Assembly (NCBI GenBank): GCA_013426755.1
Contig: AP019861.1
Coordinates: 2,139,271 to 2,203,270 of the forward strand
Direction of reading: 5' to 3'
Length of the DNA stretch: 64,000 nucleotides
Source of the DNA: Spirochaetota bacterium
GTDB lineage: Bacteria > Spirochaetota > UBA12135 > COTS27
Below the pieces are notes generated by a model. That model was given only the letters and a program-made list of their open reading frames with translations. It did no database searches and was not told where the DNA came from. Positions within the stretch are counted from its first letter, which is position 1. Every line of letters begins with the position of its first letter. Shown here one piece after another: positions 25,636 to 34,683 of this stretch. Position numbers and translations under genes: made by a program.

Positions 25636-27123
25636 TTAAACGAGTCCTTTAAGGATTGTACTATAAATATCAAGATACGTCACATAACCCTCTTTTATTT
25701 CACGATTGATAAAAGAATGATAATAAAGCCCTTCTAAAACAAGTTCCATATAAAATGAAACGACTTGTTTAGTAGGCACGTGTTTAAGGGCAAGTTTTTT
25801 AAGCGTAGGTACTTTATTTAGCTCTGTCAAGTAAGCACTATCACTTAATCCGTCATCTATCCTCAAACGATTGCCTGCTTTAAAGAAGTCAATAATAGGT
25901 GCATAAGCGGTATTAATATTGTGATCGTCATCGGCGCGTTGGCGTTGTTGTTTTTTACCTTTTTTATACATTAAAGCTGGAAAAATTTCTGAAAAAATTT
26001 CCTTAATAGCTTCACCGATTAGCGAAAGTGAGACATTTAATAGCTCTTCATGATTTCTTTCTTCAAGCAATTCAATTTTACCCGTAATCGCTGTTAATCC
26101 ACCGTAAATATCCATAAGACGCACATGATATGGCGCAGATTGTCCTTGTTTGATGCCGCGCTGTAGCGCACTGGCTAAAACACTTTCTAATAAAGATATA
26201 GAAAGCCGCTGTGAAACCCCAGACATCTGATCAACATGTTCACTCTTCCTAGCACAGAACGTCACACGCTCAATAAGATCATAGAGAATATCGACTATTG
26301 TAAAGTCAGTTTGATTGAACTGGGCTTCTTGAAGGGTGATTGCCCGCGCTGTTGCGATTGTTTTCGGGTAATGCGTGATGATCTGCGAATCAATTCTATC
26401 TTTAAGCGGCGTAATAATACGCCCACGATTCGTATAATCTTCTGGATTGGCTGAAAATACTAGCAGTATGTCTAATGGGACACGGAGCGGGAATCCGCGT
26501 ACTTGAATATCACGTTCTTCTAGAATATTGAATAAACCGACTTGAATGCGCGGCTGCAGATCAGGGAGTTCATTTATAGCAAAAATGCCTCTATTAGAAC
26601 GTGGAATCAACCCCCAATGAATCACCTCCTCGTTAGAAATATCTAACTTCTCCCGTGCAGCTTTAATAGGATCAATATCGCCAATCAAATCTGCGATAGA
26701 CACATCGGGTGTCGCCAATTTTTCCTTAAACCGTTCTTCGCGTGTAAGCCACGTAATAGGTGTCTCAACGCCCGCTTCTTTTACCAATCTTCGTCCCAAA
26801 GGTGAGATCGGCGCATAAGGGTCTTCATTTAATGACGTTCCCGCCAAAACAGGAACATGCTCGTCTAAGAAATGACTAAGCAATCTAATAATCTTAGTTT
26901 TACCTTGCCCCCTTAATCCCAATAATATAAAATCATGTAAAGAAAGAATCGCATTGACAAGTTGTACTTCGACGCTCTTTTCGTAGCCTTTTATGTTTGG
27001 AAAGAGCGGCTCCCCATTTTTCATCTTTGCGATAAGATTTTCACGCAGCTCTACACGAACACTCCTGCTACGCCAAGGAGTTTTTTTAAGTTCACCTAAT
27101 GTCTTTGCTAAAACAATTCCCAT
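25636..27123 (-). CDS. MoxR / magnesium-chelatase-I-like AAA+ ATPase
   Basis: 495 residues. AAA+ core: Walker A GLRGQGKT (69-76), Walker-B-like GIFAINELPDL (179-189; the acidic pair is N-E rather than D-E), sensor 1 in VFSANPEDYTNRG, and an arginine-finger region in TPLKDRID. The insert around 100-175 and the C-terminal helical domain fit the helix-2-insert clade to which MoxR and ChlI/BchI belong. Such ATPases remodel partner complexes with a VWA protein; the VWA gene lies downstream on the same strand. No chlorophyll or cobalamin chelatase large subunit is nearby, so a metal-chelatase role is not supported. Ribosome binding site is weak. Confidence 0.87.
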   Translation of the reverse strand: MGIVLAKTLGELKKTPWRSRSVRVELRENLIAKMKNGEPLFPNIKGYEKSVEVQLVNAILSLHDFILLGLRGQGKTKIIRLLSHFLDEHVPVLAGTSLNEDPYAPISPLGRRLVKEAGVETPITWLTREERFKEKLATPDVSIADLIGDIDPIKAAREKLDISNEEVIHWGLIPRSNRGIFAINELPDLQPRIQVGLFNILEERDIQVRGFPLRVPLDILLVFSANPEDYTNRGRIITPLKDRIDSQIITHYPKTIATARAITLQEAQFNQTDFTIVDILYDLIERVTFCARKSEHVDQMSGVSQRLSISLLESVLASALQRGIKQGQSAPYHVRLMDIYGGLTAITGKIELLEERNHEELLNVSLSLIGEAIKEIFSEIFPALMYKKGKKQQRQRADDDHNINTAYAPIIDFFKAGNRLRIDDGLSDSAYLTELNKVPTLKKLALKHVPTKQVVSFYMELVLEGLYYHSFINREIKEGYVTYLDIYSTILKGLV

Positions 27124-27224
27124 CTTTTTATAATCTTTTAGAATAATTAATAATTATACTTTAACCGACTTGACTTTTTATACTCTTTTAGAGTAGTTAA
27201 TAACTGTGCTGTAGCCAACTTGAT
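27124..27224. repeat. 50-bp imperfect direct repeat
   Basis: Two adjacent copies of about 50 bp, each opening TTTTTATA-TCTTTTAGA and ending ACTTGA, lie just upstream of the ATPase start codon. Could affect its promoter. Confidence 0.75.
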
Positions 27225-27291
27225 TTCTACTTAAATACTTCTCAAAGCACACTAAAATCACCACACTTTCTAACAAGCAAGGAGTTTCATC

Positions 27292-27345
27292 ATGCGGAAC
27301 AAAACCCCCAAAACTAAAACCAAAACCAAACAATATTTTTCTTAA
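27292..27345 (+). CDS. Possible 17-residue Lys/Thr-rich peptide
   Basis: ATG at 27292 is preceded by AAGGAG with an ideal 7-base spacer. It encodes MRNKTPKTKTKTKQYFS and then stops. The binding site is one of the best in the window, but the frame is short and could be chance. Opposite in direction to its neighbours. Confidence 0.3.
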   Translation: MRNKTPKTKTKTKQYFS

Positions 27346-27387
27346 ACATGCTCTCTCAAATAGACTCTCAAGTCAATGCTCAGATTC

Positions 27388-28509
27388 TCAAGTAGGCTTT
27401 CTGAGGCGATAATGCGCTACAAACCATTCCATTCCCTCGCGATAAGCAAACAATTCACGGCACGCCATAAAAAATACTTTCCAATACCACCACTGCACCT
27501 TAGGAGGCCGCATATTAATATCTCTCCGCATGACATCACGTGAAGAAGGATCAACCAACTGCTGGGCTTTAAATTCCTTTAAAATCTCATGTTTATAACG
27601 TTCGTGACGCGCTAGCCATGCGGCTGCCGTTTTAGCGTAATGACGCCCATTAATGACCCAGGACTCCTCGATCTCCATGACATCAGAAAAAACTTCAAAA
27701 CTACGCAGCCGCGGCATCATTCCATGGGTAAAAAAATACCTGCTCATCCAACTTCGCCTATCAGCTTCATCAAATAAATAATTATACGACCTATGGACAA
27801 ATACATGGATAAATAACCGCGCCGCCCTATCGTCTTTTAACCACATGGCTATCTTAGCAAGCAATTTTCTATGATTGCGCATGTGTTCAAACATTTCTAT
27901 AGAAATAATTTTATCAAAACGTTCTTCCGTTTGAAAAGCACCAATGTCTGCCGTCACGACTTTAAGTCTATCGCTAAAACCCGCATTCCGTGCCCGCTCT
28001 TCTATAAAGACTTTCTGTGAACGTGAATTAGATAACGCCGTCACCGTAATAGTAGGGTAATGTTCTAAAACATACAATGAAAACGATCCCCAGCCGCAGC
28101 CAAGGTCTAGAATATGCATATCAGCCGCTAACAAACTACGCTCACAAACTAAGCGTAACATGTCCTCCTCAGCCTCCGCAAGCTCGGAGATCAATGCCTT
28201 CGCATCGAATATTTCAGCCTGCTCACTCTTCCATAACGCACTGCTGTACTTAAGACGCGGGCCAAGAACATGTTGATAAAAAGCACTCGGAACTTCATAA
28301 TGCTGTGCATTGGCAACATCGGCATGTGGTGCAATAGGACCTTCGTCCATCATCTGGATAAATTCACGGTCCCACTCAGGATGAGCACGCCGCCGTTGCC
28401 ATTCAAACTCTAACCGATTTCTTAATGCACGACGAATCGCCCAGCCAATTAGCCTGTTAGGAAGATAAGATAACCCATAAATAAGCCAATCACTAAACCA
28501 ATACTTCAT
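27388..28509 (-). CDS. CFA-like SAM-dependent lipid methyltransferase (second copy)
   Basis: 373 residues, in the cyclopropane-fatty-acid synthase/coclaurine-N-methyltransferase-like superfamily. SAM motif I is LDLGCGWGSFSLYV, post-motif SIEMFEHMRNHRKLL holds the Glu of CFA-like enzymes, and NAQHYEVPSAFYQHVLGPRLKYSSALW is the substrate-side block (NHYD..N.FF in CFA). Basic N-terminal 60 residues. Last gene of a six-gene minus-strand cluster, so probably acts on the same lipid as the CFA-like enzyme at 30121. Acceptor unknown. Confidence 0.85.
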   Translation of the reverse strand: MKYWFSDWLIYGLSYLPNRLIGWAIRRALRNRLEFEWQRRRAHPEWDREFIQMMDEGPIAPHADVANAQHYEVPSAFYQHVLGPRLKYSSALWKSEQAEIFDAKALISELAEAEEDMLRLVCERSLLAADMHILDLGCGWGSFSLYVLEHYPTITVTALSNSRSQKVFIEERARNAGFSDRLKVVTADIGAFQTEERFDKIISIEMFEHMRNHRKLLAKIAMWLKDDRAARLFIHVFVHRSYNYLFDEADRRSWMSRYFFTHGMMPRLRSFEVFSDVMEIEESWVINGRHYAKTAAAWLARHERYKHEILKEFKAQQLVDPSSRDVMRRDINMRPPKVQWWYWKVFFMACRELFAYREGMEWFVAHYRLRKPT

Positions 28510-28554
28510 AATCTATTATAACCTGTTATAACCTAAGCAACTCAATCAAACCGA

Positions 28555-29337
28555 TTAAAATAATTTACGTGGAATCGGAATAAAGGCACTCACACTCCGC
28601 TGATAATCACGAAATGCATCACCACGACTTTTAATCGATTCTTGCTCAGCCAACGGAATACTCAACCTAAGCATCACAATCAATAACACAATAGGAGAAA
28701 CCCATGCCCACAGCCCATACGCAGCATTTGTAGACAACATAGCAAATCCAATCCAGACGATCCATTCAAAAAATAAATTGGGATGGCGCGAATATTTCCA
28801 GAGACCCACCCGACATACAGCACCCGTAATACCCTGGCTGCTGGCACTTCGTTTAAAAGCATTCAATTGTCGATCAGAGATGATCTCGCCTACCATTCCA
28901 ATACCATAACAAATAACACCTCCGATAAACATAAGATCAATCACACCACCAGCAAAAAAAAGACCCACCAGTGCCATACTCACTAACGTAGCAAGCACAG
29001 CTTGAAAAAGATAAATAAATAAAAATCTAACATGCACATTTCTCTTAGCACGCGCAGCCATTGCCTCATATCGACTGTCGCGATGATTGGGAATAATACG
29101 CGCAATTAGCAAGTAACTAGCCAAGCGCCCCCCCCACAGTAACAGCAGCACTAAAAAAATCATACGATAATTGCCCGTGCTTGCTCCCGTATAAACAAAC
29201 ATCACACCCACGCTGAGTATAGCTAGCGGCCACCACAAATCCACCACCGCAGGATTACGTCGCAGAATATATACAATCCACGCCACACCAAAAGACGCCG
29301 TAGCGACCACATAAGCAAAAATAATCACAGAACCCAT
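28555..29337 (-). CDS. DUF1295 family membrane protein (steroid-reductase/isoprenylcysteine-methyltransferase-like fold)
   Basis: 260 residues with about six to seven membrane segments. The C-terminal block (GLWKYSRHPNLFFEWIVWIG ... DYQRSVSAFIPIPRK) is typical of DUF1295, whose relatives include 3-oxo-5-alpha-steroid 4-dehydrogenases and ICMT-like enzymes that bind a cofactor at the SRHPN-FFE motif. In lipid clusters of this type it is thought to be a membrane-bound lipid reductase or methyltransferase; its reaction here is not known. Start at 29337; downstream gene 45 bp away. Confidence 0.85.
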   Translation of the reverse strand: MGSVIIFAYVVATASFGVAWIVYILRRNPAVVDLWWPLAILSVGVMFVYTGASTGNYRMIFLVLLLLWGGRLASYLLIARIIPNHRDSRYEAMAARAKRNVHVRFLFIYLFQAVLATLVSMALVGLFFAGGVIDLMFIGGVICYGIGMVGEIISDRQLNAFKRSASSQGITGAVCRVGLWKYSRHPNLFFEWIVWIGFAMLSTNAAYGLWAWVSPIVLLIVMLRLSIPLAEQESIKSRGDAFRDYQRSVSAFIPIPRKLF

Positions 29338-29517
29338 CGTTGTTACCCGCTTCTTATAATATTTTTATATGGTTTAAATTAAACCAGTCGTGTTATCAGT
29401 CGTGTTATAAATGACCAACGCCGCACTCCACTTGATCGCAAATTGAACCCACTTTCAACACAATTTTACTTTTAGCACAATCCATTTTCTTTTACTGCAG
29501 TCCCCTAACCACAATTA

Positions 29518-29853
29518 CTAATAATTAGCACCGAGCAGCAATCCTTTAATTCCAGTCCCCGGTTTAAGTGTATATAACGCCCAAAGCACATAAAGCGCAA
29601 TGGTGAAATTGCCACCTACCATAATCAATACAAAAATTCCCAGTCCCACCCATTGATTCCGTTCACGATATATAATCCATCCAGCAATCGCTATAAATGA
29701 AAAATACGTATCCCACAACGTGACGATAAACCATTTATCCGCAGCAATAATAGTCCACATATCCAAAATATTACGCTGCAAACTCGCCTGATAAGTTGCA
29801 ATCCCCATCACAATCAAAACAAGCACATAATATAGGGCCACCGCTCGTATCAT
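29518..29853 (-). CDS. Small membrane protein of the lipid cluster (DUF1475-like)
   Basis: 111 residues with three hydrophobic segments (about 6-22, 42-62, 70-92). The order YVLVLIVMGIATYQASLQRNI, WIIYRERNQW and GGNFTIALYVLWAL resembles small DUF1475-type proteins; this name is from memory of the pattern and is moderate. Placed between the DUF1295 and CFA genes on the same strand, so most likely an accessory of the same lipid modification. Confidence 0.6.
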   Translation of the reverse strand: MIRAVALYYVLVLIVMGIATYQASLQRNILDMWTIIAADKWFIVTLWDTYFSFIAIAGWIIYRERNQWVGLGIFVLIMVGGNFTIALYVLWALYTLKPGTGIKGLLLGANY

Positions 29854-29959
29854 GACTCTCTAGCCTTAAAAATCTATATAAAATCAATTAAATTCATATA
29901 ATCCACATAACAATTAGCCACCTACCGGTATATCTTTAAAATAGTAGTACCAGCATAAA

Positions 29960-30015
29960 ATACCATTAATATTGATATAAGCCTAGGATATTGATATAAC
30001 CTCAAAATATTGATA
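29960..30015. repeat. Three 19-bp ATATTGATATA repeats
   Basis: ATATTGATATA followed by a short variable piece (GCCTAGG, ACCTCAAA, GCCTCAG) occurs three times, in the spacer within the lipid cluster. The spacer 29854-30120 is otherwise empty. Confidence 0.8.
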
Positions 30016-30120
30016 TAGCCTCAGTTCAATAAAAAACATCCATCCACTTAACCTTACAATCATCGTTCAATCTTGCGATCATCTATTCAACCCTACAATC
30101 TCAATCTCGCCCATTCAACT

Positions 30121-31497
30121 TTATGAGCCAGACGCTAATCGAGGCAATGATTGGTTCAGAAAAGGACGCCCCGGCCGTGTAAAAATCATCTGCACAACCG
30201 ATAAATAACGCGTCTCAAACCCCGTCTCACAATATTTAAAGTAATACTCCCATTTGCGAATAAACGAATCGTCATACCCCAATTGATGGAGTTTTTTAAC
30301 ATTGGTTTTAAGATTTCTGCACCACAGTGAAAGAGTACGTGCATAATCTTTGCCTAAGTCTTTCAAATTGTAAAGAAAAAATGTCTCTTCATTGACAACG
30401 GAGTCTAAGAGCGCATGAATAGAGGGAATAAAACTACCCGGGAATATATAACGTTGAATCCAATCCGCCCCTTTCTTGGTACTCGCAAACTTAAAATCAG
30501 GACAAACAATTGCCTGCAACGCAAAAACACCATTGGGTTTCAATAGCCTGTGACAACAGAGAAAGAATTCACGCAAATACTGCGCCCCCACAGCTTCAAT
30601 CATCTCAATAGATACGATTTTATCAAAAGCACCTTTGATTTTGCGATAATCGATCAATTCATAGTGAACACGATTTCGCAACGTTGTTTTTTTTATCCGC
30701 TTAGTGGAATAATTAAATTGTTCCTCAGAAATAGTTATCGAAGTCACCTTACATCCATAACGGCTAGCTGCGAACTCAGCAAAACCACCCCAGCCACTGC
30801 CTATTTCTAAGACGTGATCGCCTTTTGAAATACCTGCTTCACGGCAGAGTCTATCGTACTTAGCGATCTGTGCTTGGTGCAGTGAAAATTTTGCTTCTTT
30901 AAAGAATGCCGACGAATACGTCATGCTCTTATCTAGGATAAATTGAAAAAATTGATTGGAAATATCGTAGTGATCTGCAATGTTTTTCTTAGCTTGCTTA
31001 ATGGTATTACGTTTTAGATAATGACGAAATCTAATAAAAACACTAAATGCATTAATAACTAACATGTATGGCTTCCTATACACAGCTGTAGTGGAGAATT
31101 GCGGCCAATTTCCAATAAAAAATGAAAGCACTTCCTTAACATCATCCGTATGCCACCACCCATTGACATACGCTTCGCCAAATCCAATATCACCATACAA
31201 AGCAACCCTTTTAAAGAAACGACGATCGGTGATGGTCATGCTGGGAATAGTCTTTAGCATTGATTTTTTACGCTTGTTATAAGGTTTTACTGCGCTGAGC
31301 GAAGATTGCTTTAAGACATTGTTACTATTACGGCTATTATCGCTATTTTTGACAGCACCCGTAGCGATCATAGCTTTTTCATCATCAGGACCTACGTCAC
31401 CAATTAGAATCTTACGGGAAGTTGGCATTTCTATTTCAAGCTGCCCGTTTTTAAATTTTCTAAGTATTGCTAAAATTAGTTTTTCATAAATATCCAT
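30121..31497 (-). CDS. Cyclopropane-fatty-acyl-phospholipid synthase-like methyltransferase
   Basis: 458 residues. N-terminal part (about 15-150) includes RRFFKRVALYGDIGFGEAY; the catalytic domain has ADHYDISNQFFQFILDKSMTYSSA, SAM motif LEIGSGWGGFAEFA, VSIEMIEAVG, DWIQRYIFPGSFIPS and a C-terminal YFKYCETGF. These are CFA-synthase family blocks. Where E. coli CFA synthase has H in LHTIG, this has Q in LQAIV, as in other members of this cluster type. Transfers a methyl(ene) from SAM to an unsaturated phospholipid acyl chain at the inner membrane; product (cyclopropane, branched-methyl, or furan precursor) not decidable here. A 50-residue Ser/Asn/Lys insert lies near 35-75. Confidence 0.87.
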   Translation of the reverse strand: MDIYEKLILAILRKFKNGQLEIEMPTSRKILIGDVGPDDEKAMIATGAVKNSDNSRNSNNVLKQSSLSAVKPYNKRKKSMLKTIPSMTITDRRFFKRVALYGDIGFGEAYVNGWWHTDDVKEVLSFFIGNWPQFSTTAVYRKPYMLVINAFSVFIRFRHYLKRNTIKQAKKNIADHYDISNQFFQFILDKSMTYSSAFFKEAKFSLHQAQIAKYDRLCREAGISKGDHVLEIGSGWGGFAEFAASRYGCKVTSITISEEQFNYSTKRIKKTTLRNRVHYELIDYRKIKGAFDKIVSIEMIEAVGAQYLREFFLCCHRLLKPNGVFALQAIVCPDFKFASTKKGADWIQRYIFPGSFIPSIHALLDSVVNEETFFLYNLKDLGKDYARTLSLWCRNLKTNVKKLHQLGYDDSFIRKWEYYFKYCETGFETRYLSVVQMIFTRPGRPFLNQSLPRLASGS

Positions 31498-31722
31498 TCT
31501 AAACAGACCTCTATTAATTGTACTTGTAAAGTCATGCTTACACTAATTCGGTTCGGTTGTTATCACATGTTACATTCATGGTTGTTTTAATCCAATTCAA
31601 ACAACTTTTTCTAATAAATCTTTTCTAATAAATCTTTTCTACTATTTTACTTGGACTAGAACATTTAATCGTATGATAAAACAATTGACTTATTCTTAAA
31701 AAAATGATACTGCATTAAAAAA

Positions 31723-32616
31723 TCACTTATGACGCGGCGTAAAATAAAGGTCTTTCTGTAACGTTTGAAGTCGTTTCTTCCTATAATAGGGAATACGTTT
31801 TAGCCAGAGTAAAAACGCCTGAACGTGAATACGGACTATAACGTTAATTGTTATTAGTGGAAAGGCAATAAAGTATCTAAGTAATAATGTAGGGGCTGTG
31901 AGAACATGGCGACGCCCCCGTAAAAAAGCAAGTAATTGATAATTTTTATGGTCTTTATCTAGCGTATGGATAAATAATTTAAGTCTTTGTTTAGGTAGGA
32001 ACAGATGAAATTCTAAATCATCTGCAACGTGATTAAATGGTGAAATATAAAACTGCTTTCTAATTCTATTATGGAAACCACTTAACTGATAGTCTTTTAA
32101 TAAAAATAATTTGCGTTCACGAAACGTATTCGTAACCTCAACAACACAGGCAATAGGCTTATGCTCCTCATCATAACAAAAATAAAAACTTGCTGGATTA
32201 AACAAATAACCCCAAGTACGCAGATGTGCTAACAAGTAAATCTTAGCCGCTTGCATCCTATGGGTGCTGAGAAATTGATTGACTTTATCCTTAATAGACA
32301 ACTCTGTAGGTAATTGAGTACTTTCTAAAAATTTTTGAGACCCCTTCATTGACTTAGTACGCGATGAAGGCGGCTGCGGAAGAAAATCTTTATCCCATAA
32401 CGAAAACAACGCTTTTTTATTGTATCCAAACAAGCGAAATAGCCTCATTATCTTAAAATAACCCTCCAATTTATCGAGTTCATCGAGGTTCAGATAAAAT
32501 AAAAATATAGGGTACGTAAATGCATGTTCACTAGGCGCTAACCTTCTATGCTTGAGGGTACCCCTATAAAGACAACTCGTATAGGACTGCGAATAAAGTG
32601 AGGTGGAGACTACCAA
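31723..32616 (-). CDS. DUF1365 family protein
   Basis: 297 residues. Entry block CLYRGTLKHRRLAPSEHAFTYPIF and centre block LRTWGYLFNPASFYFCYDEE...VVEVTNTFRERK are the DUF1365 signature (a fold seen only in lipid-modification clusters with FAD amine-oxidase-like and CFA-like genes). A 30-residue Ser/Lys insert near 78-105 is a local addition. The role of the family is not established. It is 109 bp from the FAD enzyme gene upstream, same strand. Confidence 0.87.
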   Translation of the reverse strand: MVVSTSLYSQSYTSCLYRGTLKHRRLAPSEHAFTYPIFLFYLNLDELDKLEGYFKIMRLFRLFGYNKKALFSLWDKDFLPQPPSSRTKSMKGSQKFLESTQLPTELSIKDKVNQFLSTHRMQAAKIYLLAHLRTWGYLFNPASFYFCYDEEHKPIACVVEVTNTFRERKLFLLKDYQLSGFHNRIRKQFYISPFNHVADDLEFHLFLPKQRLKLFIHTLDKDHKNYQLLAFLRGRRHVLTAPTLLLRYFIAFPLITINVIVRIHVQAFLLWLKRIPYYRKKRLQTLQKDLYFTPRHK

Positions 32617-32725
32617 TTAAATTATACTTCCTAAAAAAACCTTAATTCACTAATCAAATATATGCGCAGTTAACAACATAAAATCCTATCATAAAAACCG
32701 TGCCGTCCGTCTTCTAAGCAACCTA

Positions 32726-34156
32726 TTAAGCCATACTAAGTTCGCCTGCTAGAACCTCACTAAGCCTTAGCGCAGCCCGTCTCCCAGCAACAAAACCGTC
32801 TTCATGAAAACCATAGCCTAAATAACTGCCCGCGTAGTGCAGAAATTTGTTTGTACGATGGGGGGCATTTAAGATTTTTTGTGCCTGCTTTGAACGGACT
32901 GTTAATCTCAGGTGTTTGTAACGCGTTTTATAATGTGTTTTACTTGGAATAATAGGTGGATTTAACGAGACAAAATAATCTTCCTTGGCGCCATAAGAGA
33001 CCAGCGGCTGCAATTTATTGATATAGTAATGAAATGAATTTGAAGGACGTAGTGGATTGGGACTATACCAGGACGAATGATTGTAGGGCGACGGCAATTT
33101 AGCGATGTTTTTTTCAAGATTTCTATACGCAGCCTTCGTTTCATGAAGTAAAATATTCCATGAACTCCATATCTTCTTTAAAGGTGGCATAAATAACGGG
33201 CTACTATGAAGATAGACATCATTCGTTTGATAATCGAATAAAGCCAACGCCTCACGCTCCTTTGCTTGCGAGGGCGCCGAGGCGACCAGTTTTAATGCAT
33301 CGTCAGCGTGAGTGGCTACAATCACACCTTTAAATAACCCCTCTTCACCACGCTCACTTATAACAACAATGCCTTCTGCAGTCTCTTTAAGTTTGATGAT
33401 CTTAGTATTTGTCTTGATCTGGTCTTTGAATAATTGTTTAAGTTTCTCAGTATACTGAAAACTCCCTCCCTTAATGGTACGCCAGATAAATTGCGTGTGA
33501 TAACCTAACATACCGTGATTGTAGAGGAAATTGATGAGCATCTCAGCGGGAAAATCATCCATTAACGACGTCTGCGCCGACCATATCGCCCCTGTCATCG
33601 GCTTGACGTAGTAATTTTTAGCAAATTTACATATACGCTGCGTTGCTAGATACTCGCTTAGCGTCATATCAGCCAATTTATCGTTAGCTAACGCAGTAAG
33701 AGACCTGCTATGAAATTTTTTAATTTCTAAAAGCAATTCATAACGCCGAATATCAAACCAATCACGTAACCGCGGAAAAAACCCACGCGTGATAGATAGA
33801 CTATTGTAAAAAAATCTCTTATGCCAATCCGTCACACTAAGCGACATCGACGTAGGGACATTCTCAATACCTAATTTCTCTAAAAAATCAGAATAGTACG
33901 GATAGGTTATCGTATTAAAGACCATAAAGCCAATATCAATAGGAATTGACAACTCACCCTCATTAACAAAGATCGTTTCCGCATGACCGCCTATTTTAGA
34001 AGCCTGTTCAAACAACGTAAGTGAAATTCCTTTATCAGCAAGACGATCTTGCAGATGATATGCACTAGCAAGCCCCGCTACTCCCGTTCCAATAATGGCA
34101 ATCCGATGACCACGACAACCTGAATACTGATTTAAACTTAATTTTGACATCATCAC
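32726..34156 (-). CDS. FAD-dependent amine-oxidase-like oxidoreductase of the lipid cluster
   Basis: 476 residues. The dinucleotide-binding motif IAIIGTGVAGLASAYHL (about 19-35) is followed by the acidic end of strand 2 (LFEQ) and IGGHAETI. The block PIDIGFMVFN...TYPYYSDFLEKLG...SMSLSVTD is characteristic of the amine-oxidase-like/desaturase proteins found beside DUF1365 and CFA genes. C-terminal GSYLGYGFHEDGFVAGRRAA closes the FAD site. Likely oxidises or desaturates an acyl chain. First gene of the cluster; its promoter should lie in 34157-34370. Confidence 0.88.
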   Translation of the reverse strand: MMMSKLSLNQYSGCRGHRIAIIGTGVAGLASAYHLQDRLADKGISLTLFEQASKIGGHAETIFVNEGELSIPIDIGFMVFNTITYPYYSDFLEKLGIENVPTSMSLSVTDWHKRFFYNSLSITRGFFPRLRDWFDIRRYELLLEIKKFHSRSLTALANDKLADMTLSEYLATQRICKFAKNYYVKPMTGAIWSAQTSLMDDFPAEMLINFLYNHGMLGYHTQFIWRTIKGGSFQYTEKLKQLFKDQIKTNTKIIKLKETAEGIVVISERGEEGLFKGVIVATHADDALKLVASAPSQAKEREALALFDYQTNDVYLHSSPLFMPPLKKIWSSWNILLHETKAAYRNLEKNIAKLPSPYNHSSWYSPNPLRPSNSFHYYINKLQPLVSYGAKEDYFVSLNPPIIPSKTHYKTRYKHLRLTVRSKQAQKILNAPHRTNKFLHYAGSYLGYGFHEDGFVAGRRAALRLSEVLAGELSMA

Positions 34157-34683
34157 ATTCGTTATGATTGGTATTTCTTATCGCTAGCAATCCCAGTAGA
34201 GACCCCGTAATGTAATTTCAAATCACTACTTAGAACGCAACTATGAAAACGTAGCTATGATTGGAATATTCACATTGAAAATCCCTACTCATCATCACTC
34301 ATCATCCAATCGTTTTAACTTAAACATAACCTCCATGCAAATTAAGTTTTTTTATTAATAACACAGAACCATTGAGTCTTCAAAATTGTTTTTCAAGGTT
34401 ATTTCTCAATCAAGGCTGTTTTTCAATCAGGGTTAGTTCTCAATCAAGGTTATTTTTTAATCAAGGCTGTTTTTCAATCAAGGCTGTTTTTCAAAATTAT
34501 TTTCCAGAACTGTCTCGTGGTCAAGCCAACATCAACGTTATCAAAAATAATGCCGTAATACCGCAGTTAAGCCAGTATTGACATTGTTAACATATGACCG
34601 CATGTGGCAAAAAACTTGCATTGACTCACCCCACCGAAACATCATCTCGTATATGAGTACGCAAGATATTAATTGCTCGAATA
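34157..34683. repeat. Gene-free spacer with 17-bp repeats
   Basis: TCAATCAAGGCTGTTTT or close variants begin at 34406, 34423, 34440, 34457, 34474 and 34491, exactly 17 bp apart (array about 34388-34506). The left part should hold the promoter of the lipid cluster; nothing else is seen. Confidence 0.85.

Noticed and set aside
25636..27123. Magnesium chelatase subunit I for (bacterio)chlorophyll
   Set aside because: No chlH/bchH or other pigment gene; Walker B departs from D-E; the VWA partner is a generic MoxR type.
21351..27123. Prophage or insertion sequence at the cassette
   Set aside because: No integrase or transposase, terminal inverted repeats or target duplications seen; a tandem duplication explains the layout.
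34372..34581. 69-residue plus-strand frame
   Set aside because: Composed mostly of the 17-bp repeat, with TTG start; the translation is just the repeat.
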